Assembly: GCA_024867545.1 (NCBI GenBank)
Contig: JANFNE010000027.1
Location: forward strand, 682,001-746,000
DNA from: Phytopythium helicoides
Taxonomy: Eukaryota > Oomycota > Peronosporomycetes > Pythiales > Pythiaceae
DNA: 64,000 bases
Direction of reading: 5' to 3'
A program made the position numbers and the translations under genes. The notes beneath the pieces are model-generated. The model was not told where the DNA came from and did not search any database. It worked only from the letters and a program-made list of their open reading frames with translations. Positions 43,901 to 52,589 of the stretch are shown here, piece by piece; within the stretch, counting starts at the first letter, position 1, and every line of letters starts with the position of its first letter.

Positions 43901-45166
43901 TAACTCCTCGACCTTCTTGTTGACGTCGATCGTCATCTCTTGCTCAGAGATGACGCACACTTGTTCGAGCGCGCCCTCGCGCAGCTCCTTCGAGAATCGC
44001 TTCCAGCTCATGACTGGAAGAGCAACCAACTCCGATGCCGTGCTCGGAGGTTGCTCGACCTCGGTAACTCTGCACTCAACACCAGTGCAGGTTTGTGTCA
44101 TGGCATTTATCGCCACGACGCTCTTCTTGTTTTCTCTCGTCGGCTTTGGTTGGCCGACGGCAATGCGAGCCCCGCTCGTTGATCGCTGCTCTGACCCAGT
44201 CATGAGCGCGTCAGTGGTGGCAGTGCTATGCCCACCACTGTTGTCTTCCTTCGCTTCCACCTCTCCAAGAGGGAGCGTGCTGCTTGACATCTCCTTCCCC
44301 GAAGGAGATGAAGCCGTCTCACTCTGCTCGCGCGTCCGCGGCAGAGGAATCTTCTTGTTCGCTGGTCTCCTCGTTGAGACAGCGTTCGACGCCCGGCGTC
44401 GGCCCTCGGCTCCCTGAGCGGAGGGGCGTCCGACTCCCGAAGTCGGACGGCTATCTTCTTCTCGATCCAGGCTGACAGGGCCATCGCTCGCTGTCGCCTG
44501 GGATCGCTGTGAGCTAGCGGTGCTGACAGGGCTCACGCTCACTGTCGCACTCGACGCTTCCACGGCCTTGTGGGAGCGTGCTCTGAAATTGATCGATTGG
44601 GTCACCCAATCGATCACAGGCTCATGCCGTCGCAACCACGGCATGCCCAGGATCATATCGTACTTGTCGTCGAGATCAAGCACGATGCAGTCTTCCCGGA
44701 AGACTCGTCTCTTGAATCGGAAGCACGCGTTCACGACGCGCTTCCGCGTGCTCAGCTCGGCCCCTGTGGCCAAGCGCACCACCAAATCGCTTCGAGGAGC
44801 AGCAGTCTCCTCGAAGCACACCTTCTGAAGGCTCCGACGACGAATGAAGTTGTTCGACGCGCCTGAATCCACCAACGCGCGGAGGTTGCTACCCTCCGAC
44901 GCGACCTCGAGGACGATCAGCCCGGCTGACCCGTCCTCCTCTTCACGGTGCGAGTCCCTCGCACCGGGGGCAGCGACGGTCACATTGCCAACATCGGCTC
45001 GTGACGTCGCTTCACCAGTAGGGCGCCCCGCCCCTACTGGTTGTTGCCGTTTTTTGGTGGACCGCGCGGACGGAATCCGTCGGCGCGCATCCCACGCCGA
45101 GGCGGGCGTTGACCACCTCGCGTGCACTCGCGAGCGTAGTGGCCCCGACGGCCACACAGGAAGCAC
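40256..45166 (-). pseudogene. Chromovirus pol (protease-RT-RNase H-integrase-chromodomain) with an in-frame TGA
   Basis: One frame of about 1,636 codons, broken only by TGA at 42863-42865. Domains in order: protease (LVDSGASNNFI), RT with YFDD (in SYFDDVYIHSR), RNase H (VVCDASDFAIGCAL), integrase zinc region (HDAPVAGHLGREK, CEICQ), catalytic core (SMDFVFGLP, VSDRDPRF, DGQTERVNR), an acidic/Pro/Ser-rich linker, and a C-terminal chromodomain (RWIVERVVSHR, IRWRGFPPQQDTWEP). The stop falls at the RT/RNase H junction at a position where relatives have Trp, one base from TGG. The frame opens inside the end of gag in the -1 frame. The linker and chromodomain region is overlapped by the antisense ORF. 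Confidence 0.9.
45015..45055 (-). promoter_or_regulatory. Programmed -1 frameshift signal at gag-pol
   Basis: Minus strand: heptamer A AAA AAC (45055-45049) in the gag reading phase, then 8 nt, then a stem with 9-bp perfect arms, CCAGTAGGG/CCCTACTGG (45040-45015, 8-nt loop). The gag stop lies 12 nt beyond the heptamer, and pol is in the -1 frame. This is the classical layout of a -1 ribosomal frameshift site. Confidence 0.85.
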
Positions 45167-46060
45167 TCTTGCTCATGCTTCGGCTTGCGCGGTTGCTGTC
45201 GACGCTCGACAGCAGCCGAGGACAGATCCATCGGCTCTGGTTCGTCAACCCGAAGACGCGGTCGACGGTGGTGGACGACAGCATACTCTTCAGCTTGATT
45301 CAAGCTGAAGTCTTCGGCGAAGGCGATCTCAATCGCCTCCTTCATCGTCGAAGGGTAGACGCGGAACAGATGGGTCTTCACAGGCCCATCGTTCAATCCC
45401 TTCATGAAGGTGACGACCTTCGTGGCTTCGGTGAGCGGTTCGCTCACAACATTCGAAGCAAGGTAGCTTGCTTGCTCCGCGTAAGCTCGAATGTCGAGCG
45501 TGCCTTGCTTGAGCTCGAGGAATTGAGCCCTCGAGCGGAATTCGTTCTGCGTCGGCTCGAATGCCGCACGCAGTTCGGTCTTGAAAGCTTCGTACGTGGC
45601 GAAGCACGTAGGCTCCGCGAGCCTACGACCATATGCCCAGCGCCTAGCGCTGCCGCCAAGGCACGACATGGCGTACATGACTTGAACCGACGGATCCCCG
45701 ATCCGTCGTAGCGAGATGGAGTCTTCGAGCTCCACGAACCACCGAAGCAGTGGTTCGCCCTTCTTCCCGTGGTAGGGAGGCACCGTGAGCTTCACGGACG
45801 CGCTCCCCAGGAGCGGTCTTCTGTTGCTTCTGCTCGAGTTCATGCAGCATGAACCCGCGAATCGAAGCGAGGTGCTGGTCCTTGGACTGTGACTGCAGCA
45901 TCGCAGCCACGGATGCTTCTCCGATCACTCCAGCGAGACGCTGGAACGCCAACCACTCGGCGTCCGAGAGATGCGGGCACATCTCTCGTGTGATGTCGTG
46001 GGAACCGGTGAGCGGCGCTCCGCTCATCGGCTGGTCCTCACCCGCGACGTGCGCACTCAT
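45034..46060 (-). pseudogene. Chromovirus gag, two overlapping frames
   Basis: The main frame (45843-45034, 269 codons) holds a retrotransposon Gag domain (PPYHGKKGEPLLRWFVELED, FRSRAQFLELKQG) and a zinc knuckle CFLCGRRGHYAREC (CX2CX4HX4C). An upstream frame (46060-45644) begins 48 bp from the 5' LTR and looks like the Gag N-terminus, but it is in a different phase; a +1 shift near 45790-45840 would be needed to join them. Either gag carries a 1-bp lesion or the two frames are translated separately. Confidence 0.75.
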
Positions 46061-46098
46061 TGCGCTCGGAATAGTCGGTCGTGAGACGGACTACTAAG

Positions 46099-46106
46099 TG
46101 CTACCA
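46099..46106 (-). other. Candidate primer binding site
   Basis: Two bases after the 5' LTR the minus strand reads TGGTAGCA, matching the 3' end of many initiator-methionine tRNAs for 8 nt; pairing is not continued beyond that. Tentative. Confidence 0.4.
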
Positions 46107-46108
46107 GG

Positions 46109-46648
46109 TGTAACTGGGCTGCCCAGTTACGCGACTTACACGTGCGCGTGTAAGGAGGAAGCGTTGACTTGGTTAACGTATGCACACTGTACTGAATGTA
46201 CAGTGTGAGACGAAAGACACTTGACTGGTAGAAATGAGAACTGTATTGATTGTTAGCAACCCGCTAGACGGGTGCAAAGGCTCCTGACCTCCTAGAAACT
46301 ATATATGCATTATTGCAGGCGCTCATGGGTGGCCATGAGCGCCGCACCAAAAATGAACGACGCTGATTGGCTATTAGTGCCCGCTAACAGCCAATGAGAA
46401 GCGAGGGCAGCCATGAGTGGCTGTCCGGACGTACGCAGTGGAATAGTGACTCGGCACTATTCCGTCAGGAGCTTGACTAGCAGTGGTGTATCCCACACCA
46501 CTGTCGACGCTTGGAACGGAGCCATGGTGACGCACCATTGCTCCACAGATTGTGCGTTTCGCACAATCTGCAACACACAGATTTGTGCCCAGCACAAAGT
46601 GTGACTCGTTTGTTCAGTCCACTGCACAAACTGTGTAACCCTGTTACA
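46109..46648 (-). repeat. 5' LTR
   Basis: 540 bp, apparently identical to 38489-39028. In the direction of gag-pol this is the upstream LTR and promoter. Confidence 0.95.
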
Positions 46649-46750
46649 GACGTCATTGCGATGCAACCATAACTCGGCGGGGATCACTGTGGTGCATATT
46701 CTCCAGATAGTTCGGAGTTCACCATTGCCGTGGAGTGCTATAGATCCCCA

Positions 46751-47800
46751 TTATTTCTGCAAACGTTCTTGTAAATCTGCGGTCGGGTGCGGGGCATGTC
46801 TTGTTGCCACCTGCCGAATGTAGTCGGAGATTTCACGTTCTTGGATTGTCATTCCTATCCATTCGGCGATTAGCAGACGCCAAGATGCGAGTGCTAAGTT
46901 GCACTCCCACACAATATGTTCAAGTGATTCTGTAACGTCTCCGCAACCAGCATCCACGCGACAACATGGCGTCTCAATCCGTCCTTCAAAACAGAGGTTG
47001 AGCTGTCCGGTTACCAGCCTATATCGGAACCACGCTTGATATGCACTCAGTTCTCCCTTGCGACTCCAATAATCCATGGGCTTGTTGTATAGAAGAGCAG
47101 ACTGCCATGTCGATTCCTTTGCTGCTTCTTGAAGTCGTGTTATGATCGCACTTTTGTCCGAAGTCAATTTTTGTTGGATTCGTCGGAATAAATCTCGATT
47201 CTGTAGCTTTCCATAGCTCATCGGATTAGCACCTAAACGCGGTTTCCACGGAAAATAGTGGACTGCTGGGTGCGCTTGCAGAATGAAGCAGGGCGGAGCA
47301 GTGGTATCCCCGACGTCATTGATCGCGTTGTTGAATTTCCATCCAAACCCGTTGGACTGTTTAGTCAGTTGCGTCGCTGGCCCCAAAGGTGTGGTTCCTT
47401 CGACTGCAGAGCTGTTCAACATCTTCCACTGGCAGTCCAGTTGTGGTTCCGCTCCGAGCCAGCACACAGCCCTCGGGATTTGGTAATGCTCTCAAAGTTG
47501 GGGTGGCAAGTTCAGAATAATGCTCGCTGCCCACATTTGCATCCCTGCGCGTGGTCTTGCTTTTCCTACTGACTTCAGAGGTAATCGGATGATGAACTGG
47601 TTGTGGTTTTCCTCTCGGATCCACAGTTCCTCCAGTCTGCACTTCCTCAGTGATGCGTATGTGGACTGCTGCAGTGATTTTCCGGTGGAATCCGTTATCC
47701 ATGCACTATTTGACCAGCTCCATTTTGGCCAGAAAGGAATTGTCCACTCTGGAATGTTCGGTCGGCACGGAAGAGTAACGTGAGGCCAGCTGATCAACAT
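46751..47800 (-). pseudogene. LINE ORF2 piece, right of the gypsy insertion
   Basis: One frame with a TGA at 47492 and a TAA at 46751. It includes SYGKLQNRDLF, AYQAWFRYRLVTGQL and the C-terminal Cys/His zinc motif near 46880-46960. This corresponds to the end of a LINE reverse-transcriptase protein. Confidence 0.75.
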
Positions 47801-47822
47801 ATCTCCGTCTCCTGTCCACTCA

Positions 47823-47839
47823 AACTCACGGTACTACCA
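47823..47839. repeat. LINE target-site duplication, right copy
   Basis: Exact match to 37669-37685. Confidence 0.8.
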
Positions 47840-48210
47840 AAAAAATAACTTCATAGAGGTTTTTGACGGGGTACATACTTTATTAAAGTGAGCCTCAGTA
47901 TAGAAATATCTTGCTAGGGCGAGGAGAGGTTACATGCCGGATCGGAGGGGTATCCAAACCAAAACTTCAAGGCCCTCCCTGTTGCGCCGATAAGTCGGGT
48001 ACACCGACCATCAAGGTGCCATCTCATTTCCCATCTCCGTGCTCTACAGTTTCTAGCCTAGCTCTTATTACTCCGGAGAATGACCTGATCGACGATGCCA
48101 GCTGAAAGGTATGTCAAGCAACCAGACTTATATTGTTGTACGCCACTATCAATGCAATTGCAATCCTCGAGAGCTTTCCCCAGTGGTAGAAAGCGAGACT
48201 CCCATCTCTC
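47840..48210 (-). repeat. 3' flank of transporter D
   Basis: From about 48023 to 48210 it resembles the 3' flank of copy C (24430-24614), with indels. No gene. Confidence 0.6.
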
Positions 48211-49647
48211 TTACATGCTGTACATCTTGATCTTCAAGAAGAAGGCGCCGACGAAAAAGCCGAGCAGCGACACAATGCCTCCCACCAACAGCGGTAGCTT
48301 GTAACCGAGCGACGTCGTCACGAGCGCCGTGCCCACAGCGTAGTTCAGCAGCTGACCGAAGCAGTTCGCCGCGTTCAGCGAGCCCACGTACATGCCGATG
48401 TTGACGTTCGGGTCGCCGCCGAACACGTGGATGATCACCGGCACCAGGAGACCGAACGCCGCGCTCTGCGAGCACGTGATGATGGCCACGAGGAAAATGT
48501 CGAGCGCCGCGTTCTTGATGAACGCCATGGCGATCAACAACACTTGCGGCAGCATCGACAGCGTCAGCACCCACTTGGCACCGACGAGACGCACCAGCAG
48601 CGGCAGCGCCATCGCGTACACGTATCCCACGATGCAGAAGAGCAGGTCGCCCGTGCCGCTCACCAGCGCCACACCGTCGTTGTACGAGTTCTGCGCGTCC
48701 GTGCACGCGTCTCCGCAGCTATCAGCACCCGCGGCGTCACCATCGTACACCTCGAGACCGAAGAACTGACCCTTGTTGCCGTTGTACGCCGCGTAGCCGT
48801 ACAGCACGAAGAACATGATGGCCGCATACGCCACGAGGTCGGACGGCAGTGCCTTGAGACCCTTGAAGACGTCCACCACAGCCTCCACCGCGCGCACAAA
48901 CGTCGACTTGGATGTGTCGACGGTACTCTTGTCCAGAGGCGTCTCCTTGGCCACCACGCAGCACACGATCACCGACACAGCCATGATGACGCACAGCATG
49001 GCCATGAAGTAGTGCAGCGTCAGGTACGCGGCTCCCCAAATCTGGATGTACACAGCCACGACAATCGACCCGAGAGCCGCCCACGCGAGGCCAATGGACG
49101 CCCCCAGCGTCTGGCGGTCCCCAGCAAAGTCGGCCGTCAGCAGCATCGACGGCGTCTGGCCGAAATTCACCATCACATCCATGAAGAAATAAAAGATCAC
49201 CGCGAAAGCTCCTGTCCATTGTCGGTCGGTGCTGCCGGTGCCCGAGTCGCCGAGCGCCTGTCCGATTTGTGCCGTGTAGCTCATGAGAGACCAACAAACA
49301 ATGCAGAGTACGCAGGAGGCGACGAGGAAGGGACGACGACGACCGTAGCGCGACGTGTTGCGGTCGCTGAGGATGCCGACCATGGGACCGAAGAAGATGC
49401 CGACGAACGGTCCGATGAGCTGCGTCAGCTGCACGGCGTAGTTGGGGAGCATTGTGCTTAGGTACGGTCCGAGCGCGGCCCATTGCGCCGACCAGGCCAT
49501 GTTGATGGCCATGCGCGGCATGGAGATCCACACGAGTGTCCAGAAGGGGGCTCCCTCATTACGCTCGGGCTGCTGGAGCGACGAGTCCTTGATGATCGGC
49601 GAGGCTGTCGCCGAGTAGTGATCGCCTTGCTCGATGTCCTTGGCCAT
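48211..49647 (-). CDS. Sucrose-transporter-like GPH/MFS symporter, copy D
   Basis: 478 residues, the most diverged of the four. Changes cluster in membrane segments: residues 107-117 (FLVASCVLCIV for ILVVSSILCII), 149-168 (FAVIFYFFMDVMVNFGQTPS for FTVIFYFWMDVMVTCSQTPA), and single changes in the C-terminal half, including GLEVYD, NSYND, ALDIF, FGLLV and GAFFLK. The GRRRP loop is unchanged. It shares its first residues and 5' flank with copy C. Start is MAKD, as in C. It pairs with tannase 2, as C does with tannase 1. Confidence 0.9.
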   Translation of the reverse strand: MAKDIEQGDHYSATASPIIKDSSLQQPERNEGAPFWTLVWISMPRMAINMAWSAQWAALGPYLSTMLPNYAVQLTQLIGPFVGIFFGPMVGILSDRNTSRYGRRRPFLVASCVLCIVCWSLMSYTAQIGQALGDSGTGSTDRQWTGAFAVIFYFFMDVMVNFGQTPSMLLTADFAGDRQTLGASIGLAWAALGSIVVAVYIQIWGAAYLTLHYFMAMLCVIMAVSVIVCCVVAKETPLDKSTVDTSKSTFVRAVEAVVDVFKGLKALPSDLVAYAAIMFFVLYGYAAYNGNKGQFFGLEVYDGDAAGADSCGDACTDAQNSYNDGVALVSGTGDLLFCIVGYVYAMALPLLVRLVGAKWVLTLSMLPQVLLIAMAFIKNAALDIFLVAIITCSQSAAFGLLVPVIIHVFGGDPNVNIGMYVGSLNAANCFGQLLNYAVGTALVTTSLGYKLPLLVGGIVSLLGFFVGAFFLKIKMYSM

Positions 49648-49781
49648 GACAGTGGCTTGGTGAGGATTAGTAGCGGCGGGTGAGCTTGAGGCCGAAAGTT
49701 GAGGAATGAGGCCTTGTTGGCGTGCGACTCCAGCGCCCACCACCACCTCACACCCAAATCGTTATCGAGAGACTAGGAGCG

Positions 49782-49852
49782 GATCACCTCTGAAATACCA
49801 CAGTGCTGAGCAGAGACTCTCTGCTCACCAGTGTGGTATTTCAGAGGTGATC
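49782..49852. repeat. 71-nt near-palindrome upstream of transporter D
   Basis: Outer arms of 21 bp match perfectly (49782-49802 and 49832-49852; core CCTCTGAAATACCACA). Inside, a second 8-bp pair GAGCAGAG/CTCTGCTC surrounds ACT, and 5-nt segments separate the two stems. The matching place upstream of copy C (near 26170) has one arm only. Confidence 0.85.
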
Positions 49853-50891
49853 TGAGAGAACTCGCCTGTCCACGAGCGAATGTCGACACGCTTCGTATAT
49901 ACAAAAGCCAAGGCTATGCTTGTGAACTCGACGCAACTTCAAGCGGTAGAGCGTGCATAGACTGCAAGGGATCGGCACAGACTCGGCCACCGGACGGAAC
50001 ACCTGCCGGTGGGGCATCATACAATACTACACACGTCTTCGGTGAAGTGAGCTGACATGATCTTGTTAAAATAGAGTGCCACGGTTTACGCTGGCCACGT
50101 CTCGATTCTCAAGCACCATCCGCCTCGACAAGCTTTCACAGGGCCAGAGGAGATGGGGGCATCCGGTTTTCAAGGATGTTTATGCTTGTACACTTCCTAG
50201 AGAAGATGCTGACCGAAGTTCCGTGCATCGGGTGATCGACCTGAAAGCCACGGATTGTGCCCTCAAGTACACGTTGAAGCGTGCGTAGCCAGACCAATAC
50301 ATCTGAAAGGTGGTCGACGGCAAAAAAAAAAAAAAAAACACGCTCATGGCAGGCACCACCACGCTAGAAACGATTTACAAAGCGTTGCTGGCGAGGCGAG
50401 TCACAAGACAACCCGACGGGTGCTGACAGAAGCGACGCGTTCCGCCGGTCATGGCCACAAACGTATCCACACGAGCTATTCTGCAGCAAAGCCACGTCGA
50501 CGCGGTACAAATACGAATCTTGAAGAAGACGCATCTTCATAGCGTTGGTGGTGATCGGTGCGTCCCGCTTCTCGCTCGAATGTGACATTCCATGAGGACA
50601 GCAGAGCAGTTTGAGGACACAGCATCAACGCGGCGGGAACTATCGGAGCTTACAATGCAAAAAAAAAAAAAAGTTGCTTGAGTAGTGGCCTCCAGCTACA
50701 ATAGCGGTGAAGAGCAAGTCCAGGCCAACAAGTTTCCTCACGTGTTCCGACATGGCTATCATCAAGTGAGCTAAAACAATCACACGGTTCGTGTTGGTTT
50801 TAGATGATGTGGTGTGTGGATCACTAGTGCTATCGACACAAGGCAAGAATCACCCCACCTCAACCTTCGCACTAGTCTATCCCGCATGGAT
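49853..50891 (-). repeat. Spacer between transporter D and tannase 2
   Basis: Similar to 26200-27252, including poly-A tracts (17 nt near 50322-50338; about 13 nt near 50660). No gene supported. Confidence 0.65.
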
Positions 50892-52589
50892 TCACGGAGA
50901 CTCAATAGGAGTGTACGGGTTGAAGAAGAACTCTCCAAGCCACGGGCGGGTCAAATTCGTGTACAACGGCTCGCCCGCGGTGAAGCTGGACGCATCGCTC
51001 ACGTTGCCAGTGCCAGAGTAGACAGGAAGCTGAGGGTACGGGTAGATCGGACGCGATGCGTTGTCGTTGCTCGCAATGATCTCAGCCGGAGCCACGCCGC
51101 TCTCGACCCAGTTGAGAATCGGCGTCGTGAGGTCAAAGTCGTAGAAGCCCTCACCGGAGCCACAGTGCCACACTCCAGGAAAGAGGTAGAAGCGGTTGAA
51201 CTCCTCAACAGCGTCCTCACCCATGTAGTCAACCATCTTCTCGTGGAAGGCGATGGTAGTGCGCGGCGAGATGTGTTGGTCGGACCAACCGTGCCACAGA
51301 ATGAGCTTGCCGCCGGCCTCCTTGAATGGTGTCAGATCTGGACTAACAGCATCGATGAATCGGTGATGGGGCTCGAGCAGGGCGATCGTCGAGTTGGCAA
51401 ACACAAAATCCGCCAGCGTGTAGTTGGCGCCAGGAGGGTCCTCGAAAATGACGTATCGGAGTGTAGGGAGCACAATAAGCTCGCTGAGAACGTAGCTGCC
51501 ATCTTCAGGGGGGACATCGACGCCTACCCACGCCATCTCGGATCCGTATTGCAGCTCGCCAACCGTCAGGTGCTCTCCCAGCTCTTGATCGACCGGACCC
51601 GTGTAGAAAGCCTCTGCAACTGCTGCCTCTGCGGAAGTGAGGCAAGTGGAGTTGTCCGCGTCGTCCGCACATTGGATGGTCGACACGTCAAAGTTGCAGA
51701 GGCGCGGATCAGCCAACAGACCATCCTCCAATCCGTCAAGCGAGTCACAGGCGGCGATGACGGCGTTGTAGAGGATCGGGACGCGCGAAGGGTTCAGGAT
51801 CGGGTTGTGGTCTGCGTCCAGGTTGTTGGTCGCGATCCACGCGTGGTGGAAGCTGTTCTGGAACTGGAACAAGAAGGCTGGCGCACCGGCAACGATTCCA
51901 TTGAAGTCATTCGGGTAGCGCAGCGCAGACATGACAGCTTCACGGCCGCCGTCCGAGCAACCGTTGAAGTACGCGTACCTTTGGGCCTGGCCGTAGTAGT
52001 TGAGAATGAGCGTCTTGGCGATCTCGGCTGTGTTGTGCACCGACAGGTACGCGAAGTTGGTGAAAGCGTCCGGATCAAGGGCGAAAGTTCCATCCGAGCC
52101 TCCGTTCATGTCGGTGGTTGCGAGTACAAAGTTGCCGTTTTCGTACTCCTCCGAGCCGACGGCCGCGACTACAGCCAAGTTGTACATCGTAGACCCACAG
52201 AGACCACCGCAGCCATTCTGCAAGTACCTCTGCGTCCAGGTTGACACGGGAAGTTGCACCTCCCACGTCGCGTTGGGTTGTAGCTTGCCGACCACGAAGC
52301 AGTAGGCGACACCATCCGTCTCCGTCTCGGTGGCCGACGTGATGGTGGTGCCTTCCGCGATGGAGGACAGATCGACGGAGAGCAGATCGGCGCACGAAAT
52401 GATGGGTTCCACCACTGCCAGACTTTCACCAGAGTCGCCGGAGTCACCGGAGCTACCAGAGTTATCAGAGTTGTTGGAGTTGTTGGAGTTGGCAGTATCG
52501 TCTCCACAAGCCGATACGGCAGGAGAGGCTGCTGCTGAGGCAGCTAAAATGGCTGCCGCGAGCGTGGCGAGTTTGAGAAGCGTCTTCAT
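50892..52589 (-). CDS. Secreted tannase/feruloyl esterase, copy 2
   Basis: 565 residues. The first 25 or so form a signal peptide (MKTLLKLATLAAAILAASAA). An Asn/Ser/Asp/Gly low-complexity linker follows (about 30-57), then the tannase/feruloyl-esterase alpha/beta-hydrolase. The nucleophile is Ser212 in GCSDGGRE, the acid Asp437 in WHGWSDQH and the base His475 in VWHCGSGEG. Cys211 and Cys476, next to Ser and His, form the CS-D-HC disulfide typical of the family. A lid with a calcium-type loop (DGLEDGLLADPRLC) is visible. Such enzymes cut ester bonds of gallate or ferulate in plant tannins and cell walls. Start: the Met at 52589, giving the signal peptide; the frame is open 63 codons further up. 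Confidence 0.92.
   Translation of the reverse strand: MKTLLKLATLAAAILAASAAASPAVSACGDDTANSNNSNNSDNSGSSGDSGDSGESLAVVEPIISCADLLSVDLSSIAEGTTITSATETETDGVAYCFVVGKLQPNATWEVQLPVSTWTQRYLQNGCGGLCGSTMYNLAVVAAVGSEEYENGNFVLATTDMNGGSDGTFALDPDAFTNFAYLSVHNTAEIAKTLILNYYGQAQRYAYFNGCSDGGREAVMSALRYPNDFNGIVAGAPAFLFQFQNSFHHAWIATNNLDADHNPILNPSRVPILYNAVIAACDSLDGLEDGLLADPRLCNFDVSTIQCADDADNSTCLTSAEAAVAEAFYTGPVDQELGEHLTVGELQYGSEMAWVGVDVPPEDGSYVLSELIVLPTLRYVIFEDPPGANYTLADFVFANSTIALLEPHHRFIDAVSPDLTPFKEAGGKLILWHGWSDQHISPRTTIAFHEKMVDYMGEDAVEEFNRFYLFPGVWHCGSGEGFYDFDLTTPILNWVESGVAPAEIIASNDNASRPIYPYPQLPVYSGTGNVSDASSFTAGEPLYTNLTRPWLGEFFFNPYTPIESP

Larger units (their letters stand above)
38489..46648 (-). mobile_element. Ty3/gypsy chromovirus with identical LTRs, an antisense ORF and hairpin-packed sequence
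   Basis: 8,160 bp, LTRs at both ends, 5-bp target duplication GACGT (38484-38488 and 46649-46653). Genes run on the minus strand: gag, then protease-RT-RNase H-integrase-chromodomain. The two 540-bp LTRs agree at every position I compared, so insertion is very recent. The LTR termini are TGTAAC...GTTACA. It is inserted in a LINE. Distinctive features are described in separate entries: hairpin array, antisense ORF, -1 frameshift site, in-frame stop in pol and frame break in gag. Confidence 0.95.
38489..46648. repeat. Array of short perfect hairpins covering the whole chromovirus
   Basis: Checked examples (start-end, arm length): 38490-38510, 10 bp; 38563-38587, 10; 38698-38723, 10; 38820-38843, 9; 38861-38883, 9; 38926-38950, 11; 40091-40113, 11; 40165-40191, 10; 40660-40686, 10; 41626-41647, 10; 41713-41740, 10; 41800-41822, 10; 42247-42272, 9; 42287-42308, 9; 42929-42950, 10; 42957-42981, 11; 43186-43208, 11; 45288-45310, 10; 45607-45627, 9; 45688-45708, 9; 45965-45988, 9. 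Many shorter ones lie between. Sequences differ from hairpin to hairpin, so this is not a tandem repeat. The pattern starts in the first bases of one LTR, runs through coding and LTR sequence, ends in the last bases of the other, and is not evident in flanking DNA. Confidence 0.85.
37686..47822 (-). mobile_element. 5'-truncated LINE (about 2 kb) split by the gypsy element
   Basis: Minus-strand non-LTR retrotransposon 3' part. The right piece (46649-47822) encodes the end of a reverse-transcriptase ORF, with a C-terminal zinc-binding motif CCRVDAGCGDVTESLEHIVWEC (Cys/His spacing of the RVT-associated zinc region). The left piece (37791-38488) carries the C-terminus. After removal of the gypsy element and one copy of its 5-bp target duplication, the frame runs straight from one piece into the other. 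Stops at 47492 and 46751 interrupt it, so it is dead. It is bounded by 17-bp direct repeats and a (TC)n 3' tail. Confidence 0.8.

Noticed and set aside
38489..46648. Hairpin series as a CRISPR array or integron attC series
   Set aside because: Stem sequences differ from one another, spacing is irregular, they run through protein-coding sequence, and the context is a eukaryotic LTR retrotransposon.
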